64,000 bases of DNA, taken from the NCBI RefSeq assembly GCF_006636215.1, contig NZ_VIFM01000018.1, forward strand, positions 18,365-82,364. The letters run 5' to 3'. The notes beneath the pieces are model-generated. The model was not told where the DNA came from, searched no databases, and saw only the letters and a program-made list of their open reading frames with translations. Made by a program: the position numbers and the translations under genes. This stretch comes from Myxococcus llanfairpwllgwyngyllgogerychwyrndrobwllllantysiliogogogochensis. Its GTDB lineage: Bacteria; Myxococcota; Myxococcia; Myxococcales; Myxococcaceae. This document shows positions 45,469 through 53,928 of this stretch, piece by piece; within the stretch, counting starts at the first letter, position 1; each line of letters starts with the position of its first letter.

Positions 45469-47073
45469 TCACACCTCGTCCACCACGAACTGCTCCTGCC
45501 GGGCGATGCCCAGCTTCTTCATCCGGCTCTGGAGCGTGGAGGGCTTGAGGCCCAGGAGCGCCGCCGCCCCACCCGGCCCGTAGACGCGCCCCCGCGTGAG
45601 CGTCAGCACCCGCAGGATGTGCTCCCGCTGCACCGCCGCCAGCGTCAGCACCGAGCCGGGCTTCATCGTCGCGTCCAGCACGCTCGGCACCGCCGGCTCC
45701 ACCTGCGCCGCCGGGTGAGCGCTTCCACCGTGCGCCACCACGTCGAACGAGGAAGGACCCAGCTCCGTGCCCTTCGTCAGGATGGTGGCGCGCTCCAGCG
45801 CGTTGCCCAGCTCGCGCAGGTTGCCCGGCCAGTCATACGACTCCAGCCTGGCCAGCCCCGCCGGTGACACGCGCATGCCACGCCGCCCGGTGCGCCGCGC
45901 CTGCTCCTCCAGCAAGAACGTACACAACTGCGCCAGGTCCTCGCGCCGTTCGCGCAGGGGCGGCAGCCGCAACGGGAAGACACTCAGCCGGTAGTAGAGG
46001 TCCTCGCGGAAGCGCTTCTCGGCGATGGCGCGGTGCAGGTCCACGTGCGTGGCCGCGAGGATGCGCACGTCCGAGCGCACCGTCTTGTCGCTGCCCACCG
46101 GCTCGAAGGCCTTCTCCTGGAGCGCGCGCAAGAGCTTCGCCTGGAGTTCGACGGGCAGCTCGCCCACCTCGTCCAAGAGCAGCGTGCCTCCGCTCGCCAT
46201 CTGGAAGCGGCCCGCGCGGTCCTTCGTCGCGCCGGTGAACGCACCCTTCACGTGGCCGAACAACTCGCTCTCCAGCAGGCCCGCCGGAATCGCCGCGCAG
46301 TTGAGCGTGACGAAGGGCTGGTCCGCGCGCGAGCTCCACTTGTGGATGGCCCGCGCCAGCCGCTCCTTGCCCGTGCCCGTCTCGCCGGTAATCAGCACCG
46401 GCGTGTCCGTCTCCGCCACCTGCCGCGCCCGCCGCGCGAGGTCCCTCATGACGGGGCTCAGCGACGCCTCGAGGATGCCCTCCGACTCTCCGCTGAGCTG
46501 CGCCTCCAGGAGCTTCGCGTGCTCGTGGTCCTGACGGTGCAGCCGCTCGAACGTCGCGCGCTGCTCGGCCGCCTGGAGCGCCGTCGCCAGCATCTGGCCG
46601 TACACCTCCACCAGGTCCACCACCGGCTGCGGGTACGTCTCGCACTCGGCGCGGTCCAACGTGAGCACGCCATAGGTGCGCTCGCCCGCGCACAGCGGCA
46701 CCACCATGCACGCGTGCCCCGGCGGCAAATCCAGCACGCCGTCGAACGGGTCTCCGTCGCCGTGCGAGTGGTCCTCTTCCGTGAAGGCCCGCGCGCGCCG
46801 TGTCTCCAGCGCATGCCGCAGCGAGGGGAACTCCGACAACGTCAGCGCGTGGTGGCGCACCTTCGCGTTCGCCAGCGGACCGCGCGCCGCCACCGACACC
46901 AGCTTGCCGTCCCTCAACAGGAACAGCGTCGCCAGGTCGAAGCGCACCACGCGCGTCAACCAGTCCAGTCCTCGACGAAGCAGCTCATCCACCGAATCTT
47001 CGGTGGTTGCCAGCTCGACCAGGTCCCGAGCATCCTTCGCGCCCTCGGTTGGCGCTGACAGTTCATCCGACAT
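45469..47073 (-). CDS. Sigma-54-dependent regulator with GAF sensor and Fis DNA-binding domain
   Basis: Enhancer-binding protein of 534 residues. GAF domain: about 15-190 ([43 protein letters not shown]). AAA+ domain: about 210-440, with Walker A GETGTGKE, the sigma-54 contact loop GAFTGA, Walker [10 protein letters not shown] and arginine fingers in the [10 protein letters not shown] region. A Fis-type helix-turn-helix closes the protein ([19 protein letters not shown]). Start 47073 (MSDELSAP) was preferred over 47139 since the extra residues overlap likely regulatory DNA. It is divergent from a peroxiredoxin gene that has a -24/-12 promoter, the probable target; the layout resembles NorR-type stress regulators. 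Confidence 0.92.
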   Translation of the reverse strand: MSDELSAPTEGAKDARDLVELATTEDSVDELLRRGLDWLTRVVRFDLATLFLLRDGKLVSVAARGPLANAKVRHHALTLSEFPSLRHALETRRARAFTEEDHSHGDGDPFDGVLDLPPGHACMVVPLCAGERTYGVLTLDRAECETYPQPVVDLVEVYGQMLATALQAAEQRATFERLHRQDHEHAKLLEAQLSGESEGILEASLSPVMRDLARRARQVAETDTPVLITGETGTGKERLARAIHKWSSRADQPFVTLNCAAIPAGLLESELFGHVKGAFTGATKDRAGRFQMASGGTLLLDEVGELPVELQAKLLRALQEKAFEPVGSDKTVRSDVRILAATHVDLHRAIAEKRFREDLYYRLSVFPLRLPPLRERREDLAQLCTFLLEEQARRTGRRGMRVSPAGLARLESYDWPGNLRELGNALERATILTKGTELGPSSFDVVAHGGSAHPAAQVEPAVPSVLDATMKPGSVLTLAAVQREHILRVLTLTRGRVYGPGGAAALLGLKPSTLQSRMKKLGIARQEQFVVDEV

Positions 47074-47097
47074 GAGGCATGAATAATAGCGCTCCAC

Positions 47098-47131
47098 CGA
47101 AATTGCAGTGGCGGTCGTCACCGATATTTCG
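47098..47131. promoter_or_regulatory. Inverted repeat CGAAAT-N22-ATTTCG (possible enhancer site)
   Basis: Arms at 47098-47103 and 47126-47131, 75-108 bases upstream of the sigma-54 promoter, in the region where an enhancer-binding protein would bind. This gap is AT-richer than the rest of the window. Confidence 0.4.
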
Positions 47132-47205
47132 TTATTCACCGTCCCAGCAACACCGGCCAGTGGGGGCCTGAAGTCAAGTCCCTGGAATCATTGAAGTCGA
47201 TTGAC

Positions 47206-47221
47206 TGGCACGAGGTCTGCT
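47206..47221 (+). promoter_or_regulatory. Sigma-54 (-24/-12) promoter of the peroxiredoxin operon
   Basis: TGGCACGAGGTCTGCT matches the RpoN consensus TGGCACG-N4-TTGCW with one mismatch; the invariant GG and GC are exactly ten bases apart. It sits 67 bases before the peroxiredoxin start and faces the same way, next to a divergent sigma-54 activator gene. Confidence 0.8.
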
Positions 47222-47287
47222 GTAGCCGTTAGCAGAAGACACCTTCCCAGGGGCCCCCCGCGGGTCCCTCAACCCAAGGAGCAGTAC

Positions 47288-47842
47288 ATGCTGACCGTTG
47301 GCGACAAGATTCCGAGCTTCAAGGTCAAGGCCACCGTGAGCCTGGAGAAGGGCAAGGAGTTCCAGGAGATCACGAACGAGACCTACAAGGGCAAGTGGCT
47401 GGTGCTGTTTGCGTGGCCCAAGGACTTCACGTTCATCTGCCCCACGGAGATCGCGGAGTTCGGCAAGAAGAACAAGGACTTCAATGACCGTGACGCGCAG
47501 GTGCTGGGCCTGAGCACGGACAGCGAGTTCGTGCACCACGCGTGGCGCACGCACCACCCGGACCTCAAGGGCCTGCCGTTCCCGATGCTGGCGGACCTGA
47601 AGCACGAGCTGTGCAACGCGCTGGGCATCCTCCACAAGGAGGAGGGCGTGGCGCTGCGCGCGACGTTCATCGCGGACCCCGAGGGCATCATCCGCCACGT
47701 GACGGTCAACGACCTGTCCGTGGGCCGCAACGTCTCCGAGACGGTCCGCACCCTGGACGCGCTCCAGACGGACGAGCTGTGCCCGTGCAACTGGAGCAAG
47801 GGTGAGGAGACCCTGACCCAGAAGCTGGCGAAGGCGGGGTAA
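47288..47842 (+). CDS. AhpC-type 2-Cys peroxiredoxin
   Basis: Thiol peroxidase of 184 residues that reduces hydrogen peroxide and organic peroxides. The peroxidatic cysteine is C51 in FTFICPTEI, and the C-terminal LCPCNW (C165, C167) provides the resolving cysteine, as in AhpC proteins that pair with AhpD. Start MLTVGDKIPSF follows AAGGAG. The gene is read from a sigma-54 promoter and is followed six bases later by the AhpD gene, its probable reductant. Confidence 0.92.
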   Translation: MLTVGDKIPSFKVKATVSLEKGKEFQEITNETYKGKWLVLFAWPKDFTFICPTEIAEFGKKNKDFNDRDAQVLGLSTDSEFVHHAWRTHHPDLKGLPFPMLADLKHELCNALGILHKEEGVALRATFIADPEGIIRHVTVNDLSVGRNVSETVRTLDALQTDELCPCNWSKGEETLTQKLAKAG

Positions 47843-47848
47843 CGCGTC

Positions 47849-48373
47849 ATGGCCTCGCTCGAAGTCGTCCGCTCTGAACTCGCGGACGCCCACAAGGACA
47901 CCCGCCTCAACCTCCAGGCAGTCCTGGAAGGTGGCAGCCTCACCCCCGAGCAGCGTTGGGGCGTGGCTGTCGCGTCGGCCTACGCCGTTCGGAATGACCG
48001 GCTGAAGGAAGCGATGCTCAACGAGGCGCGGAAGGCACTCGCGAACCCCGAGCCCATCATCGAGGACGCGCGTGCTGCGGCGTCGCTGATGGCGATGAAC
48101 AACGTGTACTACCGCTTCCGGCACATGATCGGGAAAGAGTCGTACTCGACCAAGCGCGCCGGACTGCGGATGAACAGGCTCGCGCAGGTGCTGACCAACA
48201 AGGTGGACTTCGAGCTGGTCTGCCTCGCGGTCAGCGCCATCAACGGCTGCGAGATGTGCATGCAGTCCCACGAGAAGGTCGTCCTCGAGGGCGGCCTCTC
48301 CGAGGACCAGGTGCACGACGCGGTGCGAGTCGCGGCGGTCATCCACGCCGCGGCGGTGGGCCTGGAGTCTTAA
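47849..48373 (+). CDS. ahpD: Alkyl hydroperoxide reductase AhpD
   Basis: Protein of 174 residues, the usual AhpD length. The redox pair is C134 and C137 in INGCEMCMQSHE, with the conserved following His, inside the carboxymuconolactone-decarboxylase-like helical fold. In mycobacteria AhpD links AhpC to lipoamide and dihydrolipoamide dehydrogenase; the same role is likely here since it follows the peroxiredoxin gene by six bases in one transcript. All active-site residues visible in the family are present. Confidence 0.93.
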   Translation: MASLEVVRSELADAHKDTRLNLQAVLEGGSLTPEQRWGVAVASAYAVRNDRLKEAMLNEARKALANPEPIIEDARAAASLMAMNNVYYRFRHMIGKESYSTKRAGLRMNRLAQVLTNKVDFELVCLAVSAINGCEMCMQSHEKVVLEGGLSEDQVHDAVRVAAVIHAAAVGLES

Positions 48374-48410
48374 GCCTCGCACCCGCGAGTCATTCGCTGT
48401 GCTTCACCCG

Positions 48411-48438
48411 CGCCCTCCGGTGGAAACACCGGGGGGCG
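48411..48438 (+). terminator. 12-bp hairpin with GAAA tetraloop
   Basis: Arms 48411-48422 and 48427-48438 pair over 12 bases with a single G-U wobble and close on a GAAA loop. It lies between ahpD and dps. Only a short T-containing stretch follows, so it may be a terminator or an mRNA-stabilising structure in the dps leader. Confidence 0.6.
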
Positions 48439-48504
48439 CTCCATTTGTGGGCGACGCGCATCTGAATGAGCGTCCGCACCACTAAGAACGAAAGGAAGTC
48501 CCTC

Positions 48505-48981
48505 ATGTACAAGAGCCCCAGCCCCCTCCCCGAGAAGACCCGCGCCTCCCTCGTCGAATCGCTCAACGCCCGCCTGGCGGACGGCCTGGACCTGCACTCG
48601 CAAATCAAGGTGGCCCACTGGAACATCAAGGGCCCGCAGTTCGCGGCGCTGCACCCGCTGTTCGAGACCTTCGCCGTCAGCCTCGCCAACCACAACGACT
48701 CCATCGCCGAGCGCGCTGTGACGCTGGGGGGCAAGGCGTTTGGCACCACCCGCCATGTCAGCAAGTCCAGCCGCCTGCCTGAGTATCCGCAGGAGACGAC
48801 GCGTGACATGGAGCACGTGAAGCTGCTCGCCGAACGCATCGAGGTCTACCTGGAAGGCCTGCGAGACAGCCGCAAGCTCTTCGTCGAGGTGGATGACGCG
48901 GATTCCGAGGACCTGGCCACCGGCATCATCGTGGAGTTCGAGAAGCACGTCTGGTTCCTGCGCGCCTCACTGGAGACCTGA
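48505..48981 (+). CDS. dps: Dps-family DNA-binding ferritin-like protein
   Basis: Protein of 158 residues that stores iron and shields DNA under oxidative stress and starvation. The Dps ferroxidase signature is clear: DLHSQIKVAHWNIKGPQFAALHPLFE (shortened) with the His, and HNDSIAERAVTLGGKAFGT with Asp and Glu. The start at 48505 (MYKSPSPLP) follows AAAGGAAG; an upstream ATG at 48466 would add a Lys/Arg-rich extension over the leader. It continues the oxidative-stress block after peroxiredoxin and AhpD. Confidence 0.93.
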   Translation: MYKSPSPLPEKTRASLVESLNARLADGLDLHSQIKVAHWNIKGPQFAALHPLFETFAVSLANHNDSIAERAVTLGGKAFGTTRHVSKSSRLPEYPQETTRDMEHVKLLAERIEVYLEGLRDSRKLFVEVDDADSEDLATGIIVEFEKHVWFLRASLET

Positions 48982-49157
48982 GGCCGGCGACACCCGGGGC
49001 GAAGGCGCCGTGAGTGTGCATGGCGCTATACGCTCCCGGCACGTTTGCCGGAGCCCTTGTGCCTGTTTTCGCCACGTTGCGAAGGGCACGAGGGTTGCTC
49101 TACCAGGGAGCACCCCGCCCGCGACGATGCGGTCCGGGAATCCCTGGAGAAGTCCCC

Positions 49158-49964
49158 GTGCGAACCCTCATTGGCCTGTCTCTCTCCGCCCTCCTCGTCG
49201 CGTGTGGCCGCGACGTGCCCCCGGATGAAGTGATTGAAGCCGCCAAGGCGCGCGTGGAGCGCGTCGTCGCGGCGGGGCACCTGACGCGGGGCGCGCTGGA
49301 GGTGCTCGGGTTCATGCCCGTGTACACCTGTGGCGAGCCGCGCCGGGCGTTCCTGGATATCGCGGCGCCCGACGTGAGCGCGCGCCTGTCCTGCGCCACG
49401 GCCACGGTGGAGCAGCTCGACGCGGTGACGGACGGCGTGGTGCTGAGCTTCAACGGGCCGGACTGCGAGGTCCACGGCCTGCGGCTCGAAGGCCGAGCCT
49501 TCTTCAAGTACAGCGGCGGTGTGGACCGGATGGACGTCTCGGTGGACCTGCGCCAGCTGCGCGTGGACGGCGCGGTGCTGCCCGCGGAGGTCGGCTATGG
49601 CACCTGCGGAGACCAGACGAGCGTCTGGGCGAAGGCGGCCGGCGACGTCCCGGGACGCCCGGGCCACACGCTGCGCGTGGACGCGCGGGTGGGCAAGCGC
49701 GCGGGCCTGCCGCTGTTGGGCGGCTCCTCGCTGGTGCTCGACGGTGAAGGGGAGCTCACGGGCCCCGACGGCGTGGACACGATGACGCTCGACACCCTCC
49801 AGTACGAGGTGGGCGAGTACCTGCCCAAGGAGGGCACGGCCATCCTGGAGACGTCGGACGGACACCGCGTGGAGGCGAACTTCCAGCCGGGCCTGTGGCG
49901 GCTGGGCAAGGTGGAGGTGACGGTGGATGATCACGCCTCCGTGACGGTGCCCATCATCCGGTAG
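49158..49964 (+). CDS. Lipoprotein of unknown function
   Basis: Protein of 268 residues. GTG 49158 follows GGAGA and gives LIGLSLSALLVACGRD, a clear lipoprotein signal. The mature part is beta-rich, with repeated strands such as DRMDVSVDLRQLRVDGAVL and KRAGLPLLGGSSLVLDGEGEL, and contains a few cysteines (VYTCGEP, GYGTCGD). No family was recognised. It lies between dps and an aminotransferase gene in the same direction, with separate spacing of about 45 bases to the latter. Confidence 0.75.
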   Translation: MRTLIGLSLSALLVACGRDVPPDEVIEAAKARVERVVAAGHLTRGALEVLGFMPVYTCGEPRRAFLDIAAPDVSARLSCATATVEQLDAVTDGVVLSFNGPDCEVHGLRLEGRAFFKYSGGVDRMDVSVDLRQLRVDGAVLPAEVGYGTCGDQTSVWAKAAGDVPGRPGHTLRVDARVGKRAGLPLLGGSSLVLDGEGELTGPDGVDTMTLDTLQYEVGEYLPKEGTAILETSDGHRVEANFQPGLWRLGKVEVTVDDHASVTVPIIR

Positions 49965-50010
49965 CAAGGGATTGCGCGCGCGTCGTCGCTTTCCGCTAGG
50001 GTTCCCGGCC

Positions 50011-51276
50011 GTGAGCGACGACGTCACGATTCCCGCATTCCGCTCCGTGCCCCGCACGGGCGTCATCTACGTCACCGCCGAGGCCACGCGCCGAGGCTAC
50101 CGTTCCAGCGACCCCGACTGGTGCAACCTGGGCCAGGGGCAGCCGGAGACGGGAGATTTGCCCGGCGCACCGGCCCGCCTGAACACGGTGAACATCGACG
50201 TGGCGGACATGGAGTACGCGCCGGTGGCGGGGCTGTGGGACGTGCGAGAAGCCATCGCCAGTCTCTACAACCGCCTCTACCGCAAGGGGCTGCCCAGCCA
50301 GTACAGCGCGGAGAACGTGTGTCTCTCCGGTGGCGGGCGAGCGGCCCTCACCCGCGCCGCGGCGAGCCTGGGCTCCATCAACCTGGGCCACTTCCTGCCG
50401 GACTACACGGCCTACGAGGAGCTGCTGGACGTCTTCAAGGCGTTCACCGCCATCCCCATCCTCCTGGAGGGTGAGCGCGGCTACGCCTTCACCCACGAGG
50501 ACCTGCGCCGCGAGGTGCAGGGCCGCGGGCTGTCCGCGCTGCTCTTCTCCAACCCGTGCAACCCCACCGGCAAGCTGGTGCAGGGGGACGAGCTGGCGCG
50601 GTGGGTGGGCGTGGCGCGTGAGCAGGAGTGCGTGCTGCTCATCGACGAGTTCTATTCGCACTACATCTGGACGGGCCGCCCCGGGCACCTGCCGGTGGAG
50701 AGCGCCGCGCGCTACGTGGAGGACGTGAACCGCGACCCCGTCGTCCTCTTCGACGGCTTCACCAAGAACTGGCGTTATCCGGGCTGGCGCATGACGTGGA
50801 CGGTGGGGCCCAAGCAGGTGATTGAAGCCGTCTCCAGCGCGGGCAGCTTCCTGGACGGAGGAGGCAGCCGGCCCTTGCAGCGCGCCGCCATTCCCCTGCT
50901 CCAGGAGGAGCCCGTCATCGCGGAGACGCTGGCCATCCACACGGCCTTCCGCGAGAAGCGGGACAAGTTCCACTCGCGCCTGGAGCGGCTGGGCATCCGC
51001 ACGGACCGCGCGCCGGACGGGACGTTCTATGTCTGGGGCAACGTGTCCGGACTGCCCGCGCCGCTCAACGACGGCATGGGCTTCTTCCGCGCCGCGCTGG
51101 AGCAGAAGATCATCACCGTGCCGGGTGAGTTCTTCGACGTGAATCCAGGCAAGCGCCGCGCGCGGCCATCCCGCTTCCGCGGCTACGTGCGGCTGTCTTT
51201 CGGGCCGTCCATGGAAGTGCTGGAGAAGGCGCTGACGCGACTGGAAGCCATGGTGCTGCAGCACAGCCGCACCTGA
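50011..51276 (+). CDS. Class I/II PLP-dependent aminotransferase
   Basis: Fold-type I aminotransferase of 421 residues. LSGGGRAALTRAAASL binds the PLP phosphate, SNPCNPTGKLV provides the Asn, LIDEFYSHYIW the Asp and Tyr, K252 in DGFTKNWRYPGWRM is the Schiff-base lysine, and the C-terminal YVRLSFG holds the substrate carboxylate Arg. It belongs with the aspartate/alanine aminotransferase-like group; the substrate cannot be told. GTG 50011 is preferred to ATG 49972 because the alignable part starts there. A strong hairpin follows the stop. Confidence 0.88.
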   Translation: MSDDVTIPAFRSVPRTGVIYVTAEATRRGYRSSDPDWCNLGQGQPETGDLPGAPARLNTVNIDVADMEYAPVAGLWDVREAIASLYNRLYRKGLPSQYSAENVCLSGGGRAALTRAAASLGSINLGHFLPDYTAYEELLDVFKAFTAIPILLEGERGYAFTHEDLRREVQGRGLSALLFSNPCNPTGKLVQGDELARWVGVAREQECVLLIDEFYSHYIWTGRPGHLPVESAARYVEDVNRDPVVLFDGFTKNWRYPGWRMTWTVGPKQVIEAVSSAGSFLDGGGSRPLQRAAIPLLQEEPVIAETLAIHTAFREKRDKFHSRLERLGIRTDRAPDGTFYVWGNVSGLPAPLNDGMGFFRAALEQKIITVPGEFFDVNPGKRRARPSRFRGYVRLSFGPSMEVLEKALTRLEAMVLQHSRT

Positions 51277-51288
51277 CGCGCGCAACCA

Positions 51289-51326
51289 CCTTCCGGAGCC
51301 AACGCGTCCCTGGCGGCTCCGGAAGG
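51289..51326. terminator. Perfect 12-bp hairpin terminator
   Basis: CCTTCCGGAGCC (51289-51300) and GGCTCCGGAAGG (51315-51326) pair completely around a 14-base loop. It lies between the aminotransferase gene and the convergent small gene, serving both. Confidence 0.8.
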
Positions 51327-51342
51327 CGATGACACCCATCCG

Positions 51343-51495
51343 CTAGAAAATCTCCGCCAGCCCTTCCGCGCCCAGGGTGTTCCACTCCACCTCGAACTCG
51401 ACGGGCGCGCCCACCAGCTCGTTGAACTTCTGCTGCCACATCAGGAAGACGCTCTGCTGATACAGCGCGATGGCCTTCCGTTCCGGCAAACCCAT
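51343..51495 (-). CDS. Small hypothetical protein (50 aa)
   Basis: Fifty-residue frame starting at 51495 with a GAGGGG ribosome site and ending 17 bases before the terminator hairpin. The sequence (KAIALYQQSVFLMWQQKF, then ELVGAPVEFEVEWNTLG) looks protein-like with amphipathic helix and strand. No signal or membrane segment. The position between its own ribosome site and a terminator supports a real gene, but no family is known to me. Confidence 0.55.
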   Translation of the reverse strand: MGLPERKAIALYQQSVFLMWQQKFNELVGAPVEFEVEWNTLGAEGLAEIF

Positions 51496-51705
51496 GCATG
51501 CCCCTCGGATGTGATTCCAGTGATTGGAATTGAAGGGCGACACGACTCTACTGAGAGAACGAGCTTTCAAACACTCCGAGTCTCAAGAAACGAGACACGC
51601 CTGTCTTGAAATGACTCACCAGACCTGGAGGCCGAGCGACAGGTCCCGGAACGACCCGGGGCCCCGCGTGACGCGCGCCTGGAGGCCGTATGCTTCCGGG
51701 CGCCC

Positions 51706-52980
51706 ATGAAACTCCCCTCCTCCCGGCTCGCGCTGCTCGGCGTCCTCTACTTCGTGCAGGGCCTGCCCTTCGGTTTCCAGGCCACCGCGCTGCCCGTGTA
51801 TCTGCGGGAGCAAGGGGTGTCGCTCACCGCGCTGGGCTTCGCCGGGGTACTCGCGCTGCCCTGGGGGCTCAAGGCGCTCTGGGCGCCGCTGGTGGACCGA
51901 TATCACTCCGCGCGGCTCGGGCGTCGCAGGTCATGGATTCTGCCGATGCAAGCAGGCCTGACGCTCACCTGCGCGGCGGCGGGGTTCATGGTCTCCGAAG
52001 GGGGTTCGCTGAAAGTCCTCCTGGGACTCATCCTGGTGATGAACCTCTTCGCCGCCACGCAGGACATCGCGGTGGATGGGCTCGCGGTGGACACGCTGAG
52101 GCCGGAGGAGCTGGGCCTGGGCAACTCCGTGCAGGTGGTGGGCTACAAGCTGGGGATGCTCACGGGCGGCGGGCTCCTGGTCTGGGCCAGCAAGTCCATT
52201 GGCTGGTCGGGGCTGTTCCTGTCCATGGCCGCGCTGTGCGCGGGCGCGCTCGTGGTGACGCTGCTCACCCGTGAGCCACCTCCGCGTGAGGATGCGAGCG
52301 GACGCGACACCGCGTCGCCCCCGGAGACACGCCTGAGCTGGCGGCAACTGCGCGAGCGCTTCGCTTCGGTGATGATGAAGCCGGGCACGCTCTGGCTGCT
52401 GCTCTTCATTGGCACGTACAAGTTCGGCGAGACGATGGCGGACGTGCTCTACAAGCCCTTCCTCCTCGACGCGGGCATCCCCGCCTGGCAGATAGGCCAG
52501 TGGGTGGGGACGTGGGGGAACGTGGCCTCCATCCTCGGCTCCCTCGCGGGAGGACTGCTCGCCACGCGCCTGCCCATCGTCGGAGCGCTGACGCTCACCG
52601 CCTCGCTTCGCGTGCTGCCGCTCATGGGCCGCTGGTGGCTGGCGACCCACGGCGTCAGCGACGCGGGCGTCATCGGCGTCACGCTCGCGGAGGAGTTGGT
52701 GGGCGGCGCGCTCACCACGGTGATGTTCGCATTCATGATGTCTCGCGTGGACCGGCGCATCGGCGCCACGCACTACACGCTGCTGGCCAGCCTCGAGGTC
52801 TGGGGCAAGGCCCCCGCGGCGCCACTCGCGGGGTGGCTCGCGGACCCGGCTCACGGACTGGGACTGGGCTATGCGCCGGTCTTCCTGCTCGGTGCCGCAC
52901 TGTCCGTGGCCTTCCTCGCACTGCTGATTCCCATCCGCCACCAGCGCACGAGTCCCACCTCCGTCGCCTCCACCGGCTGA
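51706..52980 (+). CDS. AmpG-like MFS transporter
   Basis: Membrane protein of 424 residues with 12 likely segments. The opening LLGVLYFVQGLPFGFQATALPVYLRE (shortened) and the AATQDIAVDGLAVDTL motif in segment 4 are hallmarks of the AmpG/acetyl-CoA-transporter branch of the MFS. AmpG imports muropeptides for cell-wall recycling; this length and the two half-domains agree, but other substrates are possible. No ampD or beta-lactamase gene is adjacent. It stands alone, about 210 bases from the divergent small gene. Confidence 0.85.
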   Translation: MKLPSSRLALLGVLYFVQGLPFGFQATALPVYLREQGVSLTALGFAGVLALPWGLKALWAPLVDRYHSARLGRRRSWILPMQAGLTLTCAAAGFMVSEGGSLKVLLGLILVMNLFAATQDIAVDGLAVDTLRPEELGLGNSVQVVGYKLGMLTGGGLLVWASKSIGWSGLFLSMAALCAGALVVTLLTREPPPREDASGRDTASPPETRLSWRQLRERFASVMMKPGTLWLLLFIGTYKFGETMADVLYKPFLLDAGIPAWQIGQWVGTWGNVASILGSLAGGLLATRLPIVGALTLTASLRVLPLMGRWWLATHGVSDAGVIGVTLAEELVGGALTTVMFAFMMSRVDRRIGATHYTLLASLEVWGKAPAAPLAGWLADPAHGLGLGYAPVFLLGAALSVAFLALLIPIRHQRTSPTSVASTG

Positions 52981-53141
52981 CGCGCGCGGGCGCACGTCAC
53001 GATTCCGTAACAGCCGCATTTCCTCGATTGGCTGTACTCATTTGTTATCAAGACAGATGTGTCAGACGCGCGTGTTAAGTGCGGAGCCGCAGTTCCCCCC
53101 TTCTCACGCGCGGGAGAAGTTGCCCGCGAGAGGTCCACCCT

Positions 53142-53921
53142 TTGTTCTCTACATCCCTGAAGTCGTTCCTGGGCGGCGTCGCGCTGTTGGCCGCGCCCCA
53201 GGCCCTCGCGGACAGCACCACCACGATTCCCGCCTTCAACGCGGCGATTGCCACGGCCCGGACGTCGAACAGCCCCGGTGGCACCACCGTGCGCCGCGCG
53301 GAGATGAAGAACGCGGTCAACCTGTTCCTCTACGACGACGGCCGCGTGGACGCCGCCGAGCGCACCTTCCTGGGCGCGCGCATCAACGACCTGGTCTTCA
53401 ACATCGGCGTCACCGCCACCGCCAAGAAGTACATGATTGATGTCCACGAGCTGAACGACGGCGCCACCACCTATGCGCCGCTGTGGCTCGACGACATGGC
53501 GCAGACGCCCGAGCAGCTGTTCGGCGCGACCGGGCCGCTCACCACGTCCTCCTCCATCAAGGAGGGCTACATCCCCAACGGGCAGGGCGTGGCGAACCAG
53601 GAGACGCTGTCCTACAAGGCCGCCGCGGCCTTCGGGCTGCGGGGCGTGGGGGCGTTCACCCCCATCACCGTCCAGGAGCTGCTCGCGAAGCTCTCCGCAC
53701 AGGTCATCAGCGGCACCCCGAACTCGGATGAGGTGGATGGCGCGCTGGCGCTCATCACGCAGGTTTCGCGCAACAGCAACCGGCTCTACACCACGGGCTG
53801 GTCGTGCCAGACGTACTGCGGCGGTGGCGGCCCTGGGGACATGGGTGGCTACTTCATCGCCGCGGTGAGCACGGACCGCCAGTTCGTGCGCATGGTGCGC
53901 GTGACGACCTGGTCGGACTAA
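53142..53921 (+). CDS. Exported hypothetical protein
   Basis: Protein of 259 residues from TTG 53142, which follows GAGAGG and gives a standard signal peptide (SFLGGVALLAAPQALA, cleavage before DS). The ATG at 53079 is an alternative but would make a long, odd n-region. The mature part has helices with Asn, Asp and Thr (FNAAIATARTSNSPGG; DDGRVDAAERTFLG), and the latter fragment resembles a calcium-binding or EF-hand-like loop. A CxxxC pair (WSCQTYCGGG) lies near the end. No family was recognised. It ends seven bases from the convergent repeat-rich gene. Confidence 0.68.
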   Translation: MFSTSLKSFLGGVALLAAPQALADSTTTIPAFNAAIATARTSNSPGGTTVRRAEMKNAVNLFLYDDGRVDAAERTFLGARINDLVFNIGVTATAKKYMIDVHELNDGATTYAPLWLDDMAQTPEQLFGATGPLTTSSSIKEGYIPNGQGVANQETLSYKAAAAFGLRGVGAFTPITVQELLAKLSAQVISGTPNSDEVDGALALITQVSRNSNRLYTTGWSCQTYCGGGGPGDMGGYFIAAVSTDRQFVRMVRVTTWSD

Positions 53922-53928
53922 TCGTTCC

